The notes: generated from the letters alone by a model not told the origin. A stretch of 32,667 nucleotides of DNA from an uncultured Opitutia bacterium (GCA_903829855.1 CAIKRN010000056.1:1-32667), one strand, 5' to 3'; numbered from the stretch's first letter, positions 7,111-14,015 are shown. Made by a program: numbers and translations.

Positions 7111-8100
7111 ATGTCAGCCCTCGACAGCAGTATCCTGCGGGCATTTTTGGAGGCCGATGGTGAGCCTGTCAGTGGCGACCGGTTGGCGAAAGAGTTGGGC
7201 GTTTCCCGGGTGGCCATCTGGAGTCGCCTGGAGCGCCTGCGGGCCGCGGGCTTTTCTTTTAAGGCATCAACTCGCAAGGGCTATCAATTGAAGTCGGTGC
7301 CGCGCGAATTAAACGCCGCCTTGCTTGATGCGCACTTGCGTCGGCTTAAGGTACAGACCGTGGTGGATTTTCTGGATGAGGTCGACAGCACGAACTCGGA
7401 GGCTGAGCGCCGGTTGGCTGTCGGCCAGGAAGCACCTTTCGGTGTGCTCGCTCGCGGCCAGCGGGCTGGTCGCGGCCGGCTTGGCCGGAAGTGGCATAGC
7501 ACGCAGGCCGGTAATCTTTATCTATCGTTAGCGTTCCGCCCCTTCATCCCCCCGGATCGGCTCAAGCCTTTCACGCTCTGGATGGGCTTGGCCTTGTGCG
7601 CACATATTCAGCAAGCCCACGGGCTTAAACTTGGCCTTAAGTGGCCAAACGATTTGCAGTCAGCCGATGGGCGTAAGGTCGCCGGTATGCTCACGGAGGC
7701 GCGCCTTGATGCCGACTCCGTGCGTGAATTAGTCTTCGGCTTAGGCCTGAACCTTACCGGGACCCCGAAAGATTTCCCGGCGGAAATCCGGACCACGGCG
7801 GGATCACTCGAATATGCCTTGGGCAGGCCGCTGGATGTCAATGCCGCGGCCGCGGATGTCATCGCCGCTTTATTCCGGGCATGGGAACAATTCGAAGAAG
7901 GCACCTGGTCTCGGTCCTTCAATAAACTTTGGCTAGCCCATGATGTCTTGGCGGGCAAGTCCGTCCGGGTGACCTTGCGTGGCGAACCTGTCGCCGGGGT
8001 GGTGGATGGCATTGATGCGGAGGGGTCTTTAATTCTTCGCACGGGCGGCGGCCGGCGGACGATGGTTTCTTCGGGTGAAGTCACCTTGCGCAAGCCGTGA
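7111..8100 (+). CDS. birA: Bifunctional biotin-[acetyl-CoA-carboxylase] ligase / biotin repressor
   Basis: A 329-residue BirA with an N-terminal winged-helix segment (GDRLAKELGVSRVAIWSRLE, about residues 20-45) followed by the catalytic domain: DEVDSTNSEAERR, the biotinyl-AMP loop GRGRLGRKWHS, LKWPNDL, and a C-terminal SH3-like cap (GVVDGIDAEGSLILRTGGG). It activates biotin with ATP and attaches it to the carrier protein of biotin-dependent carboxylases. The DNA-binding domain suggests it can also repress biotin genes, though no biotin operator was recognised here. The start is the ATG 2 nt after nadC, so the two should be co-transcribed. Confidence 0.94.
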   Translation: MSALDSSILRAFLEADGEPVSGDRLAKELGVSRVAIWSRLERLRAAGFSFKASTRKGYQLKSVPRELNAALLDAHLRRLKVQTVVDFLDEVDSTNSEAERRLAVGQEAPFGVLARGQRAGRGRLGRKWHSTQAGNLYLSLAFRPFIPPDRLKPFTLWMGLALCAHIQQAHGLKLGLKWPNDLQSADGRKVAGMLTEARLDADSVRELVFGLGLNLTGTPKDFPAEIRTTAGSLEYALGRPLDVNAAAADVIAALFRAWEQFEEGTWSRSFNKLWLAHDVLAGKSVRVTLRGEPVAGVVDGIDAEGSLILRTGGGRRTMVSSGEVTLRKP

Positions 8101-8110
8101 TCGACCAGCC

Positions 8111-8138
8111 TTGCTCCCCCCGCTCTTCTCGCTAGGTT
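8111..8138 (+). promoter_or_regulatory. Candidate leaderless promoter of coaX
   Basis: TTGCTC (8111-8116), a 16-nt spacer, TAGGTT (8133-8138), then 6 nt to the GTG at 8145. The arrangement mirrors the nadC promoter and includes the same TTGCTC -35 sequence. There is no Shine-Dalgarno sequence. Confidence 0.4.
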
Positions 8139-8144
8139 TCCGCT

Positions 8145-8897
8145 GTGTCCATCTTCTGCCTCGATGTCGGCAATACGCACGCTCACTGGGGCGTGGTTGA
8201 AGGTCGCCGGGTTTTGGCCCATGGCGAGATCGCCACGCAGGCGTTGGATACGGCGGCCTTAACGGGCTTGCTGGCGGCGCAGTCACCTGCTGGTATCGCT
8301 CTAGCGAGCGTCGTCCCTAGAGTCACGGCGGTGATTCAGCCGGTCTTGATGAGCAGTGGGCGGCCTTTTTATCACTTACAACACGACACGGTTAAAGGGC
8401 TCGGGTTTGATTATCCCAAGCCTGCTGAAGTGGGCCAGGATCGGCTGGCGGATTGCGTCGGAGCTCAATTGGTCGCGGGTTCACCTGCGGTCATCATTGG
8501 GATGGGGACCGCTACAACGGTCGATATCCTTACGGAACGTGGCTATGCGGGCGGTATCATCGCCCCGGGGCTTGGCGTGATGACTCAATACTTGCATGAG
8601 CGGACGGCCTTGTTGCCTGCGCTGGATCCCGCTGCGCTCTTAGGTGGACCCGCGATTGGTAAGTCGACCATCGACGCCATGCGCGCGGGTTGTGCCCTCG
8701 GCTTCGCGGGGATGATGGGTGCGCTCCTCGATGGGGTCTGCGCCGAACTCATCCGTCAGGGTCAGTCCATGCCTAAGGTCATTGTGACGGGCGGGGCGGC
8801 GATTTACCTGCCGGCGGCTTGGCGGGATCGCGTCACCCATGAGCCACATTTAACCCTAATTGGCCTAGCCGAGGCTCACCGCCGCCAATTTTCATGA
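8145..8897 (+). CDS. coaX: Type III pantothenate kinase
   Basis: A 250-residue ASKHA-fold kinase that phosphorylates pantothenate in the first step of CoA synthesis. Type III enzymes are insensitive to CoA feedback and usually need a monovalent cation. Visible motifs: DVGNTHAHWG near the N-terminus (phosphate binding), GQDRLADCVGA, GMGTATTVDIL (second phosphate loop), GGIIAPGL and a C-terminal VTGGAA. The GTG at 8145 gives the usual N-terminus (MSIFCLDVGNT). It lies 44 nt after birA, with which it often neighbours in bacteria, and overlaps the next small gene by 4 nt. Confidence 0.95.
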   Translation: MSIFCLDVGNTHAHWGVVEGRRVLAHGEIATQALDTAALTGLLAAQSPAGIALASVVPRVTAVIQPVLMSSGRPFYHLQHDTVKGLGFDYPKPAEVGQDRLADCVGAQLVAGSPAVIIGMGTATTVDILTERGYAGGIIAPGLGVMTQYLHERTALLPALDPAALLGGPAIGKSTIDAMRAGCALGFAGMMGALLDGVCAELIRQGQSMPKVIVTGGAAIYLPAAWRDRVTHEPHLTLIGLAEAHRRQFS

Positions 8898-9100
8898 GTA
8901 AGACCGACCTCAGCCGGAAGCTTCGGTGGCTGGTGCCCCTCTTAGGGCTCGCCGTGATTATCCAGGCCGGCTTCTTTATTTACGCTCTCTTAGCCCACAA
9001 GCTGCCGCCGGTCTGGCCCATGCTGGCCGGGGACCTAGTCTTCTCGGCCTTGGTTTTGGGCGTTCTTTGGCGGACACTGGGTCGCCGAAGTAAGGGCTAA
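8894..9100 (+). CDS. Small two-helix membrane protein of unknown function
   Basis: A 68-residue protein with a basic N-terminus (SKTDLSRKLRW), helix 1 at about 13-33 (LVPLLGLAVIIQAGFFIYALL), a short loop HKLPPVWP, helix 2 at about 42-60 (MLAGDLVFSALVLGVLW) and a basic tail RTLGRRSKG. The charge pattern predicts both ends in the cytoplasm. Its ATG overlaps the coaX stop (ATGA), so translation is probably coupled. No family is recognised. Its last 4 nt overlap the convergent kinase gene. Confidence 0.75.
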   Translation: MSKTDLSRKLRWLVPLLGLAVIIQAGFFIYALLAHKLPPVWPMLAGDLVFSALVLGVLWRTLGRRSKG

Positions 9101-10041
9101 GCCTTGATGAGCTTGAGGAGTTCCTTGCGGCGGGACCGGATTTCCCGGCACCCAGCCTTTGCTAGGCGATCCGTCGAAAAGGCTTCCACGGTGAGGCTGG
9201 CGACGGCGGTGCCGTAAACCATGGCTTGCTTGAGTGTGGCGAAGTCAGTCGCGCCCACGGAAGCGAGGTAGCCAAGCATGGCGCCGGCGAAGCTGTCGCC
9301 CGCACCCGTCGGGTCGCGCAGTTCGGTGACGGGGTAGGCGGGTAGGGCAAACATGCCCTCTTCATGGAAGAGCACGGCACCGTGTTCGCCCTTCTTAATG
9401 ATGACCGTCTTGCAGCCATGGGCACGCAGTTGGCGACCAGCGATGATCACATTGGCTTCACCGGTGAGCTTCGCAGACTCCGTGTCATTGACAACGAGCA
9501 GATCGGCCCGGCGCATGACCTCACCCAGTTTTTCACGCTGGGTTTCAATCCAGATATCGATGGTGTCGGCCAAGACGAAGCGCGGGCCAGCTAGCTGGTC
9601 GAGCACGTTGAGCTGCAGGTCTGGTCGGATATTACCCAGCATCACGTAAGGCGTCGAGCGGTGGGCCTCTGGGAGCTTCGGCTTGAAGTGCTCAAAGACA
9701 TTCAACTGCAGATCCTCGGTGTCGCGGCGGTTATAGTTTTCGTGATAACGACCGCGCCAGAAAAAAGTGCGCCCGGAGGAATCCGTCAGAAGACCGTTAA
9801 GATCGATACCGCGTTTCTCGAGCTTCTTGCGATCGCGGTCGCGGAAGTCATGTCCAACCACGCCGACGATGCGGGGTGGGGCAAAATAACTCGCGGCGAG
9901 GCACGCATAGGAAGCGCTGCCGCCGAGGATGCGCTCACCCTTATCATGGGGTGTGACGATGCTGTCGTAGGCGACCGAACCGACGACGAGGACGGGGTCG
10001 GCCTCGCGGCCTTTGTTTTTAATGCGGGTGGGAGTGGTCAT
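9097..10041 (-). CDS. PfkB/ribokinase-family sugar or nucleoside kinase
   Basis: A 314-residue cytoplasmic kinase. N-terminal VVGSVAYDSI and ILGGSASYACLAASYF (GG switch), VGVVGHDFRD, central DLLVVNDTESAKLTGE, and the PfkB signature DPTGAGDSFAGA at 243-254, where D249 is the catalytic base and the Gly/Ala loop is the anion hole. The substrate cannot be read from the sequence. It is the third gene of a leftward unit and overlaps the end of the NUDIX gene by 4 nt (ATGA), so the two are probably translationally coupled. This hints at a role with a nucleotide or sugar-phosphate product of the NUDIX enzyme, which is inference only. Confidence 0.9.
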   Translation of the reverse strand: MTTPTRIKNKGREADPVLVVGSVAYDSIVTPHDKGERILGGSASYACLAASYFAPPRIVGVVGHDFRDRDRKKLEKRGIDLNGLLTDSSGRTFFWRGRYHENYNRRDTEDLQLNVFEHFKPKLPEAHRSTPYVMLGNIRPDLQLNVLDQLAGPRFVLADTIDIWIETQREKLGEVMRRADLLVVNDTESAKLTGEANVIIAGRQLRAHGCKTVIIKKGEHGAVLFHEEGMFALPAYPVTELRDPTGAGDSFAGAMLGYLASVGATDFATLKQAMVYGTAVASLTVEAFSTDRLAKAGCREIRSRRKELLKLIKA

Positions 10042-10595
10042 GTAAATAGATCAGGTCGGGCATCGCGTAGGCGGTAGAGCGCTAGTAGTGCCAGCGAATG
10101 TTGGGCGGGTTCGGCGAGGGCGGTGGTTAGCGCATCTTTCGGCTTAAGGCAGAGCACCTGAATTTCCTCATGCTCATCTGGAGCCCGCTGGCCGTGGGGT
10201 TGGACGCCTTCGAGTAGAACGAAATGGCATCGATTGGATTGGATGGCGGGGTTGGGTGCACAGGTTCCGATCAGCCGCGCGCGGCCACCCGTGAAGCCCG
10301 TCTCTTCCTCGGTTTCGCGGACGGCGGCCAGGACGGGGTCTTCGCCGGACTCGACGATGCCTCCGGGACTTTCCGTTGAGAGCTGGCGCGTGCCGAAGCG
10401 ATATTGTCGGACCATCACCAACCGCCCGTCATCCGTGATGGGAAGTGCCAGGACCCAATCGCCGGAGCGTAGCACAAAAAAATCACCCTCTCGTTTGTCG
10501 AGAGGGTGATGACAGTGTTCCTTATAAACTCGGAAAACTCGGCAGTCGGCGTGGAGCGCTTCATGCTGGACGGACCAGCGTGCGGGCGCCGACAT
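10038..10595 (-). CDS. NUDIX hydrolase, ADP-ribose pyrophosphatase-like
   Basis: A 185-residue enzyme with a complete Nudix box at about 79-101 (GIVESGEDPVLAAV then RETEEETGF), fitting Gx5Ex7REUxEExGU. GDWVLALPITDDGRLVMVRQ before the box and CAPNPAIQSNRCHFVL after it resemble ADP-ribose/nucleoside-diphosphate-sugar hydrolases. Likely substrates are ADP-ribose or nucleotide sugars. It lies 9 nt after the LysM gene and overlaps the kinase by 4 nt. An intrinsic-terminator-like hairpin with a T-tract lies inside codons 29-41, coding HPLDKREGDFF. That segment looks like genuine domain sequence, so the start was kept upstream of it. Confidence 0.92.
   Translation of the reverse strand: MSAPARWSVQHEALHADCRVFRVYKEHCHHPLDKREGDFFVLRSGDWVLALPITDDGRLVMVRQYRFGTRQLSTESPGGIVESGEDPVLAAVRETEEETGFTGGRARLIGTCAPNPAIQSNRCHFVLLEGVQPHGQRAPDEHEEIQVLCLKPKDALTTALAEPAQHSLALLALYRLRDARPDLFT
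10476..10509 (-). terminator. Strong terminator-like hairpin inside the NUDIX gene
   Basis: Read leftward: an 11-bp perfect stem, TCACCCTCTCG against CGAGAGGGTGA, with a 5-nt loop (ACAAA), then seven T residues (plus-strand A-run 10476-10482). This is canonical intrinsic-terminator form in the direction of transcription, about 95-130 nt after the LysM stop and within the first fifth of the NUDIX gene. Confidence 0.75.
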
Positions 10596-10604
10596 GCGCG
10601 GAGC

Positions 10605-11117
10605 TTACTTAGTTTTCAGCTTCTGGCCGATGCGGAGCTTATTCGAATCGACGCCAGGATTGAGGTCAGAGAGAGCCTTCAGGGTAATGCCAACTTTCTT
10701 GGCGATTTTACCGAGGTTGTCGCCAGCGACCACAGAGTATTCGCCAGGTCCGGCAGCAGCAGCGGTCTTGCCACCCTTTTCACCAGCAGGAGCGGAAGCC
10801 TTCTTGGTGGCAGCAGCCTGGAGTTCAGAAATCGCTTTTTGAGTGAGCTCTACGTTCTGCTTGGCGCGGTCATCAGCGGCCTGGACGGCGGCACCGAGGG
10901 CGTCGAGCTCGACCTTAGTGGCCTTGCTTTTGACAGCTTCTTCAATCGCAGCGACCTGCTGGGCGGCCCCGGCGGCAGCAGCGTTGGCGCTGGCGGCTTC
11001 TCCTTTGGCTTTGTAGCCGAGCACGAGGGCGGCGGCGCCGAGGGCGAAGCCAGCAATGCCCAAAATGAGCGGAAGCTTGGATTCAGAAGAGGAGGAGGAG
11101 ATGCTGTCGTTTTCCAT
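10605..11117 (-). CDS. Membrane-anchored LysM-domain protein
   Basis: A 170-residue protein with a Ser-rich cytoplasmic start, one membrane helix at about 15-36 (LPLILGIAGFALGAAALVLGY), a long Ala-rich coiled-coil-like region (about 38-105, EAVKSKATKVELDALGAAVQ) and an Ala/Pro/Gly/Lys linker. A single C-terminal LysM domain follows (about 122-168: YSVVAGDNLGKIAKKVGITL, LSDLNPGVDSNKLRIGQKL). LysM binds N-acetylglucosamine of peptidoglycan, so the protein probably tethers the inner membrane to the wall or organises a periplasmic complex. It is the first gene of the leftward unit with the NUDIX hydrolase and kinase. A terminator-like hairpin just downstream suggests it is expressed more strongly than them. 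Confidence 0.88.
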   Translation of the reverse strand: MENDSISSSSSESKLPLILGIAGFALGAAALVLGYKAKGEAASANAAAAGAAQQVAAIEEAVKSKATKVELDALGAAVQAADDRAKQNVELTQKAISELQAAATKKASAPAGEKGGKTAAAAGPGEYSVVAGDNLGKIAKKVGITLKALSDLNPGVDSNKLRIGQKLKTK

Positions 11118-11161
11118 AGTGGGAGGAGTTTTTCGGGTTGGAACGTTTTGAGACTAGCGGA

Positions 11162-11191
11162 TTGACAGGGACGGCAACACAAAATCATTAT
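11162..11191 (+). promoter_or_regulatory. Promoter of tRNA-Pro
   Basis: Perfect -35 TTGACA (11162-11167), an 18-nt spacer and CATTAT (11186-11191, four of six consensus bases). The expected transcription start is about 6 nt before the mature tRNA 5' end. Confidence 0.65.
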
Positions 11192-11204
11192 GTTTTTCGG
11201 GTAC

Positions 11205-11280
11205 CGGGCAGTATCTCAATTGGTAGAGTCCCTGCTTTGGGAGCAGGGTGTTGCAGGTTCAAGTCCTGTCTGCCCGACCA
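11205..11280 (+). tRNA. tRNA-Pro (anticodon TGG)
   Basis: A 76-nt cloverleaf with CCA encoded. Acceptor CGGGCAG pairs with CTGCCCG. The anticodon stem CCTGC/GCAGG encloses loop TTTGGGA with anticodon TGG, reading CCA and, with a modified U34, other Pro codons. The T arm GCAGG-TTCAAGT-CCTGT is complete, and the discriminator is A. It is preceded by a good promoter and converges on purM. Confidence 0.95.
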
Positions 11281-11313
11281 CCCGACCCTTAGGTTTTACG
11301 CTGAATTCACCAA

Positions 11314-12522
11314 TCAGGCGTAAGCTAAGGCCTGTCCGTCTTTAATCACGGTGACGTGATTGGAGTCGTCTGGCTGGGCTGAAGCTTCGGTTCGGCCGAT
11401 CACTTGGGCGGCCAATCCGAGGCTGGCGGCAATCTGGAGGGCGACCGGGACGTCTGCGGGCGCAAGGAAGACTTCCAAGCGATGCCCCATATTATAGACT
11501 TGGTGCATTTCCTTGGCATCCGTGCCACTTACCTTAGCAATTTCAGCGAAAATAGGGGGGGTCGGGAAAAGATTATCTTTAATAAAATGGACGTTGGTCC
11601 CGAAGCGGCGGCACTTCGTCTGGCCGCCTCCGGAGCAATGAACTAGGCCTTTAACGCGTTGAGGACCGAGTGCCTGAAGCAGTCGAAGGGCGTAGGGGGC
11701 GTAAGTCCGAGTCGGAGAGAGGAGGGCCTGGCCCACCGTCAGCGCGGAGCCGGGGAGGGGGTCCTGGAGGCGATGGGGTCCGCAGTAGGCCAGTTCGGCG
11801 GGGGTCGCCTTGTCGTAGGTCTCTGGATACTTTTCGGCGTAGTACTTGGAAAGTAGTTCGTGGCGGGCGCTGGTCAGGCCATTGGAGCCGATTCCACTGT
11901 TCTCTCCCTTTTCATAAGAGCAGGTGCCGCCGGAGGCGATGCCCACGATGGCCAAGCCCGGCCCGACGTTCGCTGCGTCCACGACATCTTTGCGGGCGAG
12001 GATTGCCGTGGCTGTCGAATCGACGGTGAGCGTGGGCGTCAGGTCGCCGACGTCGGCCGTCTCGCCGCCGCCGGAAGTGATCCCAAAGCCTTGGGCACGC
12101 AACATCGCAAGGACGTCTTCGGTGCCATTGATGAGTTCGGCGAGAATCGCACCCGGGATAGCCTTGGCGTTGCGATTGATCGTCGAGGAGAGGATAACGC
12201 CTTTCGTTACGCCGACGCACAGCAAGTCATCAATGTTCATGATGATGCTGTCTTGAGCAATGCCGCGGAAGACGGAGGCGTCGCCGGTTTCTTTCCACCA
12301 GAGATAAGCGAGGAGTGCCTTAGTGCCCGAGCCATCGGAGTGGGTGACGACGCAATGGTCGGGGTTTCCTGTTAGGTTATCGGCGACAATCTTGCAGAAA
12401 GCCGAAGGGTAGAGGCCGCGGTCAAGGCGATCCACGGCGGCGTGGACTTCGCTTTTCGAGGCGGAAACCCCCCGCGCCGCATATCGGCCAGAATCAGAGG
12501 AGGGCTTGCTTTCGTGCACCAT
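11314..12522 (-). CDS. purM: Phosphoribosylformylglycinamidine cyclo-ligase (AIR synthase), long form
   Basis: Catalyses ATP-dependent ring closure of FGAM to AIR in purine synthesis. At 402 residues it is longer than the E. coli enzyme (about 345) and reads like the Bacteroidetes-type protein: [15 protein letters not shown], the PurM signature [64 protein letters not shown]-like [25 protein letters not shown] and [12 protein letters not shown]. The ATG at 12522 gives about ten extra residues ([10 protein letters not shown]) before the conserved start. No other pur gene is adjacent. It is divergent from the gene at 12580 and ends 33 nt from tRNA-Pro. Confidence 0.93.
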   Translation of the reverse strand: MVHESKPSSDSGRYAARGVSASKSEVHAAVDRLDRGLYPSAFCKIVADNLTGNPDHCVVTHSDGSGTKALLAYLWWKETGDASVFRGIAQDSIIMNIDDLLCVGVTKGVILSSTINRNAKAIPGAILAELINGTEDVLAMLRAQGFGITSGGGETADVGDLTPTLTVDSTATAILARKDVVDAANVGPGLAIVGIASGGTCSYEKGENSGIGSNGLTSARHELLSKYYAEKYPETYDKATPAELAYCGPHRLQDPLPGSALTVGQALLSPTRTYAPYALRLLQALGPQRVKGLVHCSGGGQTKCRRFGTNVHFIKDNLFPTPPIFAEIAKVSGTDAKEMHQVYNMGHRLEVFLAPADVPVALQIAASLGLAAQVIGRTEASAQPDDSNHVTVIKDGQALAYA

Positions 12523-12532
12523 GGCTCTTGCG

Positions 12533-12562
12533 TGCTTATCTCCGACCGCACTATTGGGTCAA
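12533..12562 (-). promoter_or_regulatory. Candidate promoter of purM
   Basis: Read leftward: TTGACC (12562-12557), 18-nt spacer, TAAGCA (12538-12533), about 10 nt before the ATG at 12522. The -35 is good and the -10 weak. Confidence 0.35.
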
Positions 12563-12579
12563 CGACCTTTCTCTTCCGC

Positions 12580-13029
12580 GTGGTTTCATCCATCCTCCAG
12601 CACCCTTGGTTCCGACGGATTTTCGCCGCCGTACTCGGCCTGTTGCTCGGGCTCTTCTTGGTGGCGTTCGGCGGATGGCTTAATCAGCAGTCTCTGCACA
12701 GCCTGGCCGAAGACTTGCGGCGGGCGTACGCCGACCATGATGCCCGCGCCATGGAGCAGCTCTATTGCTGGGAGGGAGTGGATGCCGGCACGAAGGCACG
12801 CGTGCGCTTGGTCATTCTGCAGGAATTCGAGTTGCCGGTGGCGGCGGTAGTCGTGAGGCCGCTCGCACGTATCGACCGTTTAGACCACCCGGGGCTCCGC
12901 CCGAATTTGCCGGCCGCCGCCAACATCGAGGTGACGTATGACACCGCGGACCATCTTTCCTCGGCCTTTCTGGCCGGGCGCGACGGCTGGTTCCATCATC
13001 GGCTCGTGGTGATGATTCCGGCGAATTGA
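12580..13029 (+). CDS. Membrane-anchored protein of unknown function
   Basis: A 149-residue protein from the GTG at 12580, which places a short basic/aromatic N-terminus (VVSSILQHPWFRR) before one membrane helix (IFAAVLGLLLGLFLVAFGGW, about 14-33). The rest, about 115 residues, lies outside: SLHSLAEDLRRAYADHDARA followed by EQLYCWEGVDA and a strand-rich part ending in HHRLVVMIPAN. The AYADHDARAMEQLYCWEG segment resembles SnoaL/NTF2-like domains, where a short helix pair precedes a cone-shaped sheet, but this is only a suggestion. The frame is open to 12442, overlapping purM antisense, but that part is Arg-rich and was excluded. Confidence 0.65.
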   Translation: MVSSILQHPWFRRIFAAVLGLLLGLFLVAFGGWLNQQSLHSLAEDLRRAYADHDARAMEQLYCWEGVDAGTKARVRLVILQEFELPVAAVVVRPLARIDRLDHPGLRPNLPAAANIEVTYDTADHLSSAFLAGRDGWFHHRLVVMIPAN

Positions 13030-13038
13030 CGGGCATTC

Positions 13039-13070
13039 TTGACAGCGACCCGCCCGCCCGCACTTAATTC
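13039..13070 (+). promoter_or_regulatory. Candidate leaderless promoter of the ferredoxin gene
   Basis: Perfect -35 TTGACA (13039-13044), then a slightly long spacer (19-20 nt) to TTAATTC (13064-13070), 6 nt before the ATG at 13077. There is no Shine-Dalgarno sequence. Confidence 0.45.
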
Positions 13071-13076
13071 CTGACT

Positions 13077-13310
13077 ATGGCTGATAAGAACGACAAGCGT
13101 CCCGAAAGCGCCCCCGGCAAGTTCTACGTGGATTCGCAGTGCATCGACTGCGATCTCTGCCGCGAGACCGCCCCGAAATCCTTCACTCGCCAGGATGATG
13201 GCGGCTATTCCTACGTCTTCGCCCAGCCAACCGACCAGGAAGGTATCGATAAGTGCATGGAAGCCCTCGAGGGCTGCCCGGTCGACGCCATCGGTAAGGA
13301 CGGCGAATAA
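13077..13310 (+). CDS. [4Fe-4S] ferredoxin
   Basis: A 77-residue acidic electron carrier. One cluster site is visible: C22, C25 and C28 in CIDCDLCRETAP and the distal Cys-Pro at C67 (EGCPVDAI). A fifth Cys at about 60 (DKCMEALEGCP) is 7 residues before it. Only one set of ligands is present, so it should carry a single [4Fe-4S] cluster, as in the short ferredoxins found in Bacteroidetes and Verrucomicrobia (FYVDSQCIDCDLCRE, DGGYSYVFAQP). Partners cannot be inferred. It is monocistronic, with its own promoter-like sequence and a strong terminator after the stop. Confidence 0.92.
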   Translation: MADKNDKRPESAPGKFYVDSQCIDCDLCRETAPKSFTRQDDGGYSYVFAQPTDQEGIDKCMEALEGCPVDAIGKDGE

Positions 13311-13330
13311 TCGCTTCAGCGATTTTCTCA

Positions 13331-13356
13331 AAAGCCCCGGATCTCCGGGGCTTTTT
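13331..13356 (+). terminator. Intrinsic terminator after the ferredoxin gene
   Basis: Stem AGCCCCGG (13333-13340) pairs with CCGGGGCT (13345-13352) over the loop ATCT, followed by TTTT. An A-run on the other side would let it work in both directions. Confidence 0.9.
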
Positions 13357-13358
13357 GT

Positions 13359-13387
13359 TTGGGTCCTTCCGACGCGGCGCCTACATT
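13359..13387 (+). promoter_or_regulatory. Candidate leaderless promoter of the OsmC-family gene
   Basis: TTGGGT (13359-13364), a 17-nt spacer and TACATT (13382-13387, four of six consensus bases), then 6 nt to the ATG at 13394. It starts directly after the ferredoxin terminator. Confidence 0.45.
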
Positions 13388-13393
13388 CATCCC

Positions 13394-13801
13394 ATGGGCG
13401 TTAAAATCTCCTGCGAATACCTCGGTGATCTACGCGTGCGCGCCACCCACGGTCCATCGGGTACCATCCTCCACACCGATGCGCCCGTGGATAATCACGG
13501 CAAGGGTGAGTCGTTCTCCCCGACCGACCTCACGGCGACTTCGCTCGCAACGTGCATCATGACGATTCTCGGCATCCAGGCCAAAGGGCTGGAACTCGAC
13601 TTTCGTGGCCTGCGCGTTGAGGTTGAGAAACACATGACCGCTCAGCCTCCGCGTCGCATCGCGAAGCTCGAGGCGACGGTCTATATGCCCGCCGGTATTG
13701 CCGAAGATTTACGCGACCGCCTGATCCGCGCGGCGAATGCTTGCCCCGTAAAACAGTCACTCCACCCCGACGTCGAGATTGTGCTGACCTGGGTGTGGTA
13801 G
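13394..13801 (+). CDS. OsmC/Ohr-family peroxiredoxin-like protein
   Basis: A 135-residue protein of the OsmC fold, which uses two conserved Cys residues to reduce organic hydroperoxides. Both are present: C54 in TDLTATSLATCIMTILG and C117 in NACPVKQSLHP. The order and spacing fit the broad OsmC group (YhfA-like) rather than Ohr itself. The start is the ATG at 13394 (MGVKISCEYLG); an upstream in-frame TTG would only add sequence from the terminator region. It probably acts in the cytoplasm in peroxide defence, but the substrate is not known. Confidence 0.92.
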   Translation: MGVKISCEYLGDLRVRATHGPSGTILHTDAPVDNHGKGESFSPTDLTATSLATCIMTILGIQAKGLELDFRGLRVEVEKHMTAQPPRRIAKLEATVYMPAGIAEDLRDRLIRAANACPVKQSLHPDVEIVLTWVW

Positions 13802-13809
13802 GAAGAATG

Positions 13810-13850
13810 GAGGACTGAATCGAGGGCAGCGCTGAGGACTGTATCGAGGG
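13810..13850. repeat. Two-copy tandem repeat, 24-nt period
   Basis: GAGGACTGAATCGAGGG (13810-13826) recurs as GAGGACTGTATCGAGGG (13834-13850) with 16 of 17 bases identical and a 24-nt period. Only two copies are visible. Confidence 0.75.
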
Positions 13851-13923
13851 CTGAGTAGATGAGCTGCAAAAGGGTAGGGTCTGGACCGCGTCACGACCTG
13901 GCCTGTATCTGCCACTTAGGTAG

Positions 13924-13944
13924 GGACGCGTCGGCGACGCGTCC
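13924..13944. repeat. Perfect GC palindrome, REP-like
   Basis: Arms GGACGCGTC (13924-13932) and GACGCGTCC (13936-13944), 9 bp, loop GGC, preceded by GGTAGG. The plan matches the element at 212-226, including the GGC loop and the GTAGGG lead-in. Confidence 0.7.
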
Positions 13945-14015
13945 GTTCGCCTGCGGGCGTGCGATAACAACGAGGCTAGCTAAGACCCGACGACTACCCA
14001 CCCTCGGTCTCCAAC

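Noticed and set aside
10506-11165. 219-codon open frame opposite the LysM gene
   Set aside because: Gly/Ser-rich antisense translation; the LysM domain on the other strand is clear.
13810-13850. CRISPR array
   Set aside because: Only two copies of a 17-nt unit with a 7-nt gap; no spacers of normal length and no cas genes.
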